Source of the DNA: Oscillospiraceae bacterium
GTDB taxonomy: Bacteria > Bacillota > Clostridia > Oscillospirales > Oscillospiraceae
Direction of reading: 5' to 3'
Assembly: GCA_031261245.1 (NCBI GenBank)
Contig: JAISKU010000128.1
Coordinates: 1-5,197 of the forward strand
DNA: 5,197 bases
The position numbers and the translations under genes are program-made. Position 1 is the first letter of the stretch; each line of letters starts with the position of its first letter. Below are positions 1 through 5,197 of this stretch, in pieces. The notes under the pieces are model-generated. The model was not told the DNA's origin. It saw nothing but the letters and a program-made list of their open reading frames with translations, and made no database searches.

Positions 1-20
1 TCCTGTACGCCGTGAAATAA
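1..20 (+). CDS. Possible 3' end of an upstream gene (partial)
   Basis: Reading in the frame that ends at the TAA at 18-20 gives Leu-Tyr-Ala-Val-Lys-stop. The stop lies 15 nt before the glycosidase ATG, and the ribosome binding site of that gene begins directly after it, which is the usual spacing inside an operon. Five codons cannot identify a product. In operons with an intracellular glycosidase the preceding gene is often a sugar ABC-transporter permease or another carbohydrate gene, but that is context only. The frame could also be open by chance. Confidence 0.3.
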
Positions 21-35
21 GGGGGGAGTGATAAA

Positions 36-1808
36 ATGTTCGGATTAAATCAGCCTTTTGACCTCCAGCGCGTACCGTGGAGCCGCCGCCAGTCCATGTT
101 CGTCGTCTATGAGGACTTCGAAAACCATGACCTGTACCTCACGCACGTGCGCACTATGGTGTTTCAGGCCATGCGCAAGAACCTCTTCCGCATACAGCCC
201 GTTCTCGGCGGCAAAATCCTCCCGTACACGTACTTCGCCGACTTCTCGCACGTGCGCATAGACACGGACAGCGGCTCCGCCGAGCTTTGCATGGACGGGA
301 TAGACCAGCTCCGCCTGCGCGGCAGCGGAATCGGCCTGCGCCTCACGTGCGACGCGCCCGGCGAGGAGCTTCTCGGCGTCGCCGACAAGGGCGACGGCAG
401 TGTGGAGCTCTCGTTCGGCCTCGCGGGCAAATCCCTCTTCCTGCCGCTAATCGGCGCAATGAAAACTACCGTCGAGTACGGCGAGGACGGCGCGCCCTCG
501 CGCGTCGCGTTCGACTTCTCGCCCGACGAAAACGGCCGCTTTGAGCTCGCGGTGCACGAGTACATGCAAAACCGCGTCCGCGACGCGTACTACCGCCCGT
601 TTGAGGAGCTTCGCCGCGACGCGGAGATCAGCTTTGAGGATTTTACGAAAAATTACCGCCCCGCCGCGCCGGGACTTGAAACGACGGCGCGCTACGCCCA
701 GTACATGATCTGGACGCACATGCAGGGGCGCGAGGGACAGCACGGCCTCTTCCGCCAGCCGATGGTGTACATGCACCGCCTCTGGCTCGCGATGGCGTTC
801 TCGTGGCAGCAGAGCTACAACGCCATGTCCATGCTGAATAACCCCGACGAGGGCTGGCGTCTGCTCACCTCCTTCCTCGATTTTCAGCACGTGTCGGGCC
901 TGCTCCCCGCCGCCGTGAGCTATAACGAGGCGAACACGCACAGCTGCCAGCCCGCGATACAGGGCTTCGCCCTCAGCCACATTCTCGACAACCTCGGCGA
1001 CGCGCATATCACGCCGGAGCGCGCGGAGGCGGCCTACGCCCCGTTCTGCAAGTGGACGCGCTACTGGCTCGACTACCACGGCACGGGCGTCCCCGACCAC
1101 CTGCACTACTACAACCTCAACGAATCCGGCTGGGACGACGCGACGGTGTTCCGCAAGGGCACGCCCTGCGCCACGCCGGACATCTACGCGATGGTCTCCC
1201 TGCTGTGTGAGCTGTGCGGAAAGCTCGCCGCCGTCACGGGGCGCAAATCCGAAGCCGACGAATGGTACGCGCAGGCGAAACGCCTCGTGGACGTGCTCGT
1301 CGCGGAGCACTGGGACGGTGAGAAGTTCATTCCCATCATGACAAAAACCGGCGAAAAGGTCGAGAATATGAGCATCGCGGGCTACCAGCCGATAATCCTC
1401 GGCAAGCGCCTCCCGCAGCACATAATCGACAAAATCGCCGAGACCGTCATGCGCGAGGACGAATTTCTTACGGATATCGGCCTCACCGCGGAGAGTCTCA
1501 AAAGCCCGGACATAAGCTTCTCCAACCAGTATTTCGTCCTCGGTAAGGTGCTCGCGCCCGTGCAGATGTTCCTCACCGTCGGGCTAAAGCGCGCCGGCAA
1601 GGACGCCGAGGCGAAGGAAATCGCCCGCCGCTGGTGCGCGAAAATACGGGAGCGCGGCTTCATCCTCGGCTTCGCGCCGCTCCCGACGGAGGTGGACGGC
1701 TCCCCGTACCCCGACCCCGATCTCCCCTCCGCGGGCGACACGTGGACGTGGGCGTCGTGGACGGCCGTGTGCTTCCTGATTCTGTCAACATACGTTCTCA
1801 ACTCATAA
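36..1808 (+). CDS. Trehalase/GH63-like glycoside hydrolase, intracellular
   Basis: A 590-residue protein predicted to cleave a glucoside or related sugar in the cytoplasm; there is no signal peptide or membrane segment. Residues about 1-210 form a beta-rich N-terminal domain. Residues about 215-590 look like an (alpha/alpha)6-barrel catalytic domain as in clan GH-G and its relatives (GH37 trehalases, GH63 glucosidases and mannosylglycerate hydrolases). Visible hallmarks are Gln305-Pro306 in the position of the family's QPP motif, the NESGWDD segment at 362-368 where Asp367 matches the general acid of the ESGWD motif, Glu552 as a candidate base, and the Trp-rich stretch at 570-575 near the C terminus. 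The ATG is preceded by GGGGGGAG at 21-28 with good spacing. The next gene follows after 23 nt, so the two are probably co-transcribed. Odd point: the usual WD before the first catalytic-face helices appears as Trp257-Gln258. Family assignment is fairly secure; substrate is unknown. Confidence 0.82.
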   Translation: MFGLNQPFDLQRVPWSRRQSMFVVYEDFENHDLYLTHVRTMVFQAMRKNLFRIQPVLGGKILPYTYFADFSHVRIDTDSGSAELCMDGIDQLRLRGSGIGLRLTCDAPGEELLGVADKGDGSVELSFGLAGKSLFLPLIGAMKTTVEYGEDGAPSRVAFDFSPDENGRFELAVHEYMQNRVRDAYYRPFEELRRDAEISFEDFTKNYRPAAPGLETTARYAQYMIWTHMQGREGQHGLFRQPMVYMHRLWLAMAFSWQQSYNAMSMLNNPDEGWRLLTSFLDFQHVSGLLPAAVSYNEANTHSCQPAIQGFALSHILDNLGDAHITPERAEAAYAPFCKWTRYWLDYHGTGVPDHLHYYNLNESGWDDATVFRKGTPCATPDIYAMVSLLCELCGKLAAVTGRKSEADEWYAQAKRLVDVLVAEHWDGEKFIPIMTKTGEKVENMSIAGYQPIILGKRLPQHIIDKIAETVMREDEFLTDIGLTAESLKSPDISFSNQYFVLGKVLAPVQMFLTVGLKRAGKDAEAKEIARRWCAKIRERGFILGFAPLPTEVDGSPYPDPDLPSAGDTWTWASWTAVCFLILSTYVLNS

Positions 1809-1816
1809 ATTTTTAC

Positions 1817-1823
1817 AAGGAGG
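1817..1823 (+). promoter_or_regulatory. Ribosome binding site that fixes the bicupin start
   Basis: AAGGAGG stands 8 nt before the ATG at 1832 and just after the glycosidase stop at 1806-1808. It is a near-perfect Shine-Dalgarno sequence. It settles the start of the downstream gene at 1832, although the same frame stays open back to an ATG at 1634 inside the glycosidase gene. Confidence 0.9.
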
Positions 1824-1831
1824 CGCTTTCA

Positions 1832-2797
1832 ATGGACAAGACACGCATACACATCACCCCGACCGACGCCCTCGCCGACATTGACGAGATTCCCGACGGC
1901 AGTGAGCCGCGCTCGCGCTGCAAATACTACGTGGAACCCTACGGAACCTTCGGCATCAACGAGGTGTGCGAGGCGAACTACTACGTCGGCAACCGCGTCC
2001 CGTATCACGAGCACAGAACGGGCTTTGAGACGTTCCTCGTGGACGGCGGCGCGATTGAAGTCCTGTCACTGAGCAAAAAAGCCACCGCCAAAAAGGGCGA
2101 CATCGTACACATCACGCCGTACACGCCCCACTCGATCCACTCCCTCGAGGACAACAGCATCTGGCGCGCGTTCCATCAGGGGCTGTGGCTCACCGACTTC
2201 ATGATTGATGAGCGCGCGTTCCGCGACCGCCACTGGGACGCGTTCTTTGACCCCGATTTCAAGAGGAAAAACGCCGCGCGCGACACCTCCTCGTGGTTCG
2301 ACTACGCGCTTCCGGAGTGCCGCGACGTGCCGCCTGACGAGCTGCTCTGCCTGCGCCCGTATGACTTCGCCCTCGCGGAGTACGCTTACGAGGGCGTGAC
2401 GCTGAAGCTCAAAGTCGGCCGCTGGGAGACGCTCGGCGCGAAAGAGGTCTGGCAGCTTCGCCTCGCCTCCGGCTACAAGCTCTCGTGGGACGAATTCCAC
2501 CCCTTCCCGCACCTTTACGACGTGTTCTCCGGCTCCGTCAAGGTGACGATCGAGGGGCGGGAGCCGTTCACGGCGAACGCCCGCGACCTCCTCCACGTCC
2601 CGAAGTACCTCGGCGGCACGATTGAGACGCTTGAGGAGACCGTCCTGCTCGACATGGGCTGTCAGGGCTACCTCACCCGCTTCATGGAGGAGCTCAACGC
2701 CTGCAAGGTGCGTGAGCCCGCGAAGCTCCGCGACGCCGCCGCCGTAAAGGAGATCATGCGCAAGAACGACTACCACGTATTCTTCGGAAGCCTGTAG
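1832..2797 (+). CDS. Two-cupin-domain protein of unknown function
   Basis: A 321-residue soluble protein. The first cupin is textbook: Gly53, His59, His61, Glu66 and Gly73 fit G-x5-HxH-x4-E-x6-G exactly, and Gly89, Pro96 and His100 form the second motif. His59, His61, Glu66 and His100 should therefore bind one divalent metal. A linker follows at about 115-195. The second cupin, about 196-275, keeps the strand pattern and a Gly-rich turn (Gly234) but has lost the metal pattern: His223 and His227 are not spaced as HxH, and the segment from Asp252 through Gly262 has no His in the motif-2 place. The C-terminal 40 residues are mostly helical and charged. The start at 1832 is chosen from its AAGGAGG site. 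Position 23 nt after a glycosidase suggests work on a sugar or sugar derivative (isomerase, epimerase or dioxygenase-like are all possible), but the cupin fold is too versatile to name a reaction. A sensor role is less likely, as no DNA-binding domain is visible. Confidence 0.85.
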   Translation: MDKTRIHITPTDALADIDEIPDGSEPRSRCKYYVEPYGTFGINEVCEANYYVGNRVPYHEHRTGFETFLVDGGAIEVLSLSKKATAKKGDIVHITPYTPHSIHSLEDNSIWRAFHQGLWLTDFMIDERAFRDRHWDAFFDPDFKRKNAARDTSSWFDYALPECRDVPPDELLCLRPYDFALAEYAYEGVTLKLKVGRWETLGAKEVWQLRLASGYKLSWDEFHPFPHLYDVFSGSVKVTIEGREPFTANARDLLHVPKYLGGTIETLEETVLLDMGCQGYLTRFMEELNACKVREPAKLRDAAAVKEIMRKNDYHVFFGSL

Positions 2798-2799
2798 AC

Positions 2800-2836
2800 A
2801 AAAAAACGGGCGGCAATCACTCCGATTGCCGCCCGT
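2800..2836 (-). terminator. Rho-independent terminator between converging operons
   Basis: A perfect 13-bp GC-rich stem (2806-2818 paired with 2824-2836) closes a 5-nt loop. On the minus strand the stem is followed by a run of seven T (complement of A2800-2806), the classic layout, and the hairpin begins 12 nt after the dapB stop. On the plus strand the hairpin begins 8 nt after the bicupin stop but is followed by CCTATATTCC, with no clear T-run. It should therefore work best for the asd-dapA-dapB operon and perhaps weakly for the glycosidase-bicupin operon. Confidence 0.92.
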
Positions 2837-2848
2837 CCTATATTCCGC

Positions 2849-3625
2849 TCATTTTCGCTGCGCGAGCAGGTCCGACATGTCGTACATGCCGGGCTTTTTC
2901 ACGCCCGCCATGAACTTCGCCGCGCGCACCGCGCCGACCGCGAACACCTCGCGTGAGTACGCCGTGTGCCGTATCTCGATAATCTCGTCCGTCCCCGCGA
3001 AAATCACCTCATGGTCGCCCACTATCGTCCCGCCGCGCACGGAGGCTATCCCTATCTCCTCCCTCGGCCGCGCCTCGCGCCTGTCGGCGCGCCCGAACAC
3101 GAGCTGTGTCCCGTCCGGCTTCGCCTCGCGCAGCGCGTCCGCGAGCATTATCGCCGTCCCCGACGGCGCGTCTACCTTCCGCCTGTGGTGCCGCTCGACA
3201 ATCTCCGCGTCGTACCCGTCGCCGAGCACCTCGGCCGCCCGCTTTATCAGCTCCGCCACGAGGTTTATCCCCAGCGACATGTTCCCCGCGCGGAAAATCG
3301 GCGCCTCGCGCGACGCCGCGCGCACAGCGTCAAGCTGCTCCGCCGTGTGCCCCGTCGTGCACAGCACGAGCGGAATTTTCCGCTTCACAGCGTACCGCAA
3401 AAGCGCGTCGAGCGCCGACGGCGACGAGAAATCGACGACAACATCCGCCTCCCCGCCGAACTCCATCGGGTCGAGGTACACGGGGAAATCCCCCGTCTTT
3501 ACGGCGGCGATATCGACGCCCGCGACCGTCTCGGTCTGCGCGTCCTCCGCGATCATCCGCGCGAGCGTGCGCCCCATGTGTCCGTTCGCGCCGGAGATTA
3601 CAATCCTTATCCTTTGTGCAGCCAT
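2849..3625 (-). CDS. dapB: 4-hydroxy-tetrahydrodipicolinate reductase
   Basis: This cytoplasmic enzyme reduces the DapA product, 4-hydroxy-tetrahydrodipicolinate, with NAD(P)H to tetrahydrodipicolinate on the way to meso-diaminopimelate and lysine. The 258 residues are slightly short of the E. coli protein (about 273) but complete. The N-terminal Rossmann domain has the nucleotide loop Gly12-x-x-Gly15-x-Met-Gly18. Asp38, at the end of the second strand, sits where an acidic residue contacts the NADH ribose. The DapB signature lies at 141-158 with the catalytic His146, followed by His147, Lys150, Asp152 and the substrate loop Pro154-Ser-Gly-Thr157. The ATG lies only 3 nt after the dapA stop. 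The only Shine-Dalgarno candidate is a weak GGA about 12 nt upstream, inside the last dapA codons, so translation is probably coupled to dapA. It is the last gene of the operon and ends 12 nt before the terminator stem. Confidence 0.97.
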   Translation of the reverse strand: MAAQRIRIVISGANGHMGRTLARMIAEDAQTETVAGVDIAAVKTGDFPVYLDPMEFGGEADVVVDFSSPSALDALLRYAVKRKIPLVLCTTGHTAEQLDAVRAASREAPIFRAGNMSLGINLVAELIKRAAEVLGDGYDAEIVERHHRRKVDAPSGTAIMLADALREAKPDGTQLVFGRADRREARPREEIGIASVRGGTIVGDHEVIFAGTDEIIEIRHTAYSREVFAVGAVRAAKFMAGVKKPGMYDMSDLLAQRK

Positions 3626-3628
3626 ATT

Positions 3629-4516
3629 CTATATCAGTCCAAGGTTCTTCAGCGCGGTCTTCAGCTTCTCAAGGTTCCCCGGCTCCATGTCGCAAAGCGG
3701 AAGCCTCAGCTTCCCGACGTCCTTGCCCATCAGGTTCATCGCCGTCTTGACGGGAATCGGGTTCACCTCGATAAACAGCGCGTCCATCAGCTCGAGGTAC
3801 ATCGACTGCATGGCCGTCGCCCTCTTGAACGCCCCCTCGAGACACGAGTCGGCGATACGCGCCATCGCCTCCGGTATCACGTTCGCCGCGACGGAGATTA
3901 TCCCCCTCGCGCCGAGCGCCATCATCGCGACCGTCTCGTTGTCGTTCCCGCTCCAGATGTTCAGCTCCTCACCGCACGCGGCGACTGTCTGCGCGATGAG
4001 TGAGAAGTTGCTCGAGGCCTCCTTGACCCCGTTGATGTTCGGGTGCGCGGAGAGCGTCTTGTACGTCGCCGCCGTGAACGACATGCCTGTGCGCGACGGC
4101 ACGTTGTAGAGGATTATCGGTGTCTTCACCCTGTCGGCTATGTACGTGAAATGCTCGATAAGACCCCTCTGCGTCGCCTTGTTGTAGTACGGCGTGACGA
4201 GAAGCAGCCCGTCCGCTCCGGATTTCTCCGCCTCGAGCGAGAGCATCAGCGCCGCGTCCGTGTCGTTGCTCCCCGCGCCCGCAATCACCGGCACGCGGTA
4301 ATTCACGTGCTTCACCGCGAAGTCCACGACGGCGATGTGCTCCTCGAGAGACTGCGTGGACGACTCGCCCGTCGTCCCGCAGACCGTTATGGCGTCCGTG
4401 CCGCCCGCGATCTGCTCGTCAATTATGCGCCCGAACGCGTCATAGTCCACGCCCGCGTCGTTGAACGGCGTGACAATCGCGACAGACGAACCCGTAAAAA
4501 CCGGTATCTTTAACAT
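3629..4516 (-). CDS. dapA: 4-hydroxy-tetrahydrodipicolinate synthase
   Basis: Condenses pyruvate with aspartate semialdehyde, the first committed step of the diaminopimelate/lysine branch. The 295-residue chain is a full TIM-barrel aldolase of the DapA/N-acetylneuraminate lyase family. Lys165 is the Schiff-base lysine (E. coli Lys161). Tyr137 and Thr48 match the proton-relay pair Tyr133/Thr44, Tyr111 matches Tyr107 from the neighbouring subunit, and Arg142 matches the substrate-binding Arg138. The GTTGES loop (47-52) and the YNVPSRTG segment (137-144) are typical of true DapA rather than of sugar-acid aldolases. At the lysine feedback site, E. coli His53 and Glu84 are replaced by Leu57 and Ala88, while Ser52, His60, Asn84 and Tyr110 are kept. 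AAGGAGA at 4524-4530 lies 7 nt before the ATG, in an 18-nt A/T-rich gap after asd. dapB follows 3 nt after its TAG. Confidence 0.97.
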   Translation of the reverse strand: MLKIPVFTGSSVAIVTPFNDAGVDYDAFGRIIDEQIAGGTDAITVCGTTGESSTQSLEEHIAVVDFAVKHVNYRVPVIAGAGSNDTDAALMLSLEAEKSGADGLLLVTPYYNKATQRGLIEHFTYIADRVKTPIILYNVPSRTGMSFTAATYKTLSAHPNINGVKEASSNFSLIAQTVAACGEELNIWSGNDNETVAMMALGARGIISVAANVIPEAMARIADSCLEGAFKRATAMQSMYLELMDALFIEVNPIPVKTAMNLMGKDVGKLRLPLCDMEPGNLEKLKTALKNLGLI

Positions 4517-4534
4517 TATCTTATCTCCTTTATT

Positions 4535-5197
4535 TTATTTCGCCAGAATATACTCCTCCGCGCACAGCAGCTCCGCGAGCAGCACCGCGCCTCCGGCGGC
4601 ACCGCGTAGAGTGTTGTGCGAAAGGCTCACAAACTTGTAGTCGTACTGCGTGTCCTCACGCAGCCGCCCGATGGACACCGCCATGCCGCACTCGAGCATC
4701 CGGTCGAGCCTCGTCTGCGGCCTGTTCTCCTCCTCGAAGTAGTGGATAAACTGCTCCGGAGCGCTCGGCAGCTTCAGCTTCTGCGGCACGCCCTCAAACG
4801 ACGCCCACCGCTCCTTTATCTGCTCAATAGACGGCTTTCGCTCAAAGCTCGCAAACACCGCCGCCATGTGTCCGTCGGACACCGGCACGCGTATACACTG
4901 CGTCGTTATCGCCGGAGCGCTCGCCGGGACTATCGCGCCGTCCTCCACCTTACCCCACACGCGAAGCGGCTCCCGCTCGGACTTCTCCTCCTCGCCGCCG
5001 ATAAGCGGAATCACGTTGTCCACCATCTCCGGCCACGTCTCAAACGTCTTTCCCGCGCCCGAGATCGCCTGGTATGTGCAGGCGAGCACGCGCGTCGGGC
5101 CGAAATCCAAAAGGGGATGAAGCGCGGGAACATAGCTCTGTATAGAGCAGTTCGACTTCACCGCTATGAATCCGCGCTCCGTCCCCAGCCGTTTTCG
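4535..5197 (-). CDS. asd: Aspartate-semialdehyde dehydrogenase, 5' end outside window
   Basis: Reduces aspartyl 4-phosphate to aspartate semialdehyde with NADPH, supplying DapA and, in most bacteria, the homoserine branch. The visible C-terminal 220 residues run open to the window edge, so the Rossmann NADP domain is mostly missing here. The GTG at 5159-5161 is an internal Val, because the frame continues upstream with residues that fit the family. Numbering from the window edge, Cys17 in SNCS is the catalytic thiol, Gln43 the substrate-aligning glutamine, and Arg103 and His110 the conserved substrate Arg and base His. The DGHMAAVF segment and the C-terminal HNTLRGAAGGA motif resemble the archaeal/fungal-like Asd class more than the E. 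coli or Bacillus class. The TAA lies 18 nt before dapA, so the two are in one operon. The promoter and any lysine-responsive leader would lie upstream of the window. Confidence 0.95.
   Translation of the reverse strand, partial: RKRLGTERGFIAVKSNCSIQSYVPALHPLLDFGPTRVLACTYQAISGAGKTFETWPEMVDNVIPLIGGEEEKSEREPLRVWGKVEDGAIVPASAPAITTQCIRVPVSDGHMAAVFASFERKPSIEQIKERWASFEGVPQKLKLPSAPEQFIHYFEEENRPQTRLDRMLECGMAVSIGRLREDTQYDYKFVSLSHNTLRGAAGGAVLLAELLCAEEYILAK

Noticed and set aside
447..1421. 324-codon minus-strand open frame inside the glycosidase gene
   Set aside because: It is rich in Arg, Val and Ala, has no domain pattern, and lies opposite a gene with clear family motifs. It is a GC-driven shadow.
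1634..1831. In-frame N-terminal extension of the bicupin gene back to an ATG at 1634
   Set aside because: It lies within the 3' part of the glycosidase gene, gives an Arg/Pro/Gly-rich low-complexity peptide unlike a domain, and the strong AAGGAGG site places the start at 1832.
2066..2776. 236-codon minus-strand open frame opposite the bicupin gene
   Set aside because: No ribosome binding site or motif was seen, and the plus-strand frame carries an exact cupin motif. It would also run across the terminator region without its own signals.
2826..4109. Long plus-strand open frames (2826-4109 and 2966-4003) opposite dapB and dapA
   Set aside because: They run antisense to two clearly identified genes and give Ser/Arg/Pro-rich peptides with no recognisable motif. 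High GC with biased third codon positions commonly leaves such frames open.
4517..4534. A/T-rich gap between asd and dapA as an internal promoter
   Set aside because: Only 18 nt long and largely filled by the dapA ribosome binding site; no -35/-10 pair can be seen.
5159..5161. GTG as the start of a short 208-residue asd product
   Set aside because: The frame stays open upstream to the window edge, and the upstream residues fit the family just before the catalytic Cys. A start here would remove the NADP-binding domain.

Overview
The window is GC-rich, densely packed bacterial DNA with strong AGGAGG-type ribosome binding sites and very short gaps between genes. This style fits a high-GC member of the Clostridia or a similar anaerobe such as a Synergistota-like bacterium. 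Taxonomy is an inference from base composition, gene style and the kind of Asd present; no marker gene settles it.

Left half, plus strand (1-2797): after what may be the last codons of an upstream gene (stop at 18-20) come two tightly spaced genes. The first encodes a 590-residue cytoplasmic glycosidase of the trehalase/GH63-like (alpha/alpha)6-barrel type. The second encodes a 321-residue two-cupin protein with one complete metal site and one degenerate cupin half. They look like the tail of a carbohydrate-use operon, but neither the sugar nor the cupin protein's job can be read from the sequence.

Centre (2798-2848): the two transcription units converge on one 13-bp perfect hairpin. Its T-run lies on the minus-strand side, so it is mainly the terminator of the dap operon; it may also stop the plus-strand unit.

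Right half, minus strand (2849-5197): a compact operon reads, in transcription order, asd (5' end outside the window), dapA, dapB. These encode the three consecutive steps from aspartyl phosphate to tetrahydrodipicolinate, the shared route to meso-diaminopimelate and lysine. Asd is of the archaeal/fungal-like class. DapA keeps its catalytic residues but lacks two residues of the E. coli lysine feedback site. dapB starts 3 nt after dapA with almost no Shine-Dalgarno sequence, suggesting coupled translation.

No RNA genes, insertion sequences, CRISPR arrays or phage genes are visible, and there is no gene-free stretch over 300 bases. Promoters of both operons lie outside the window. The least understood element is the glycosidase/bicupin pair; the rest is ordinary core metabolism.
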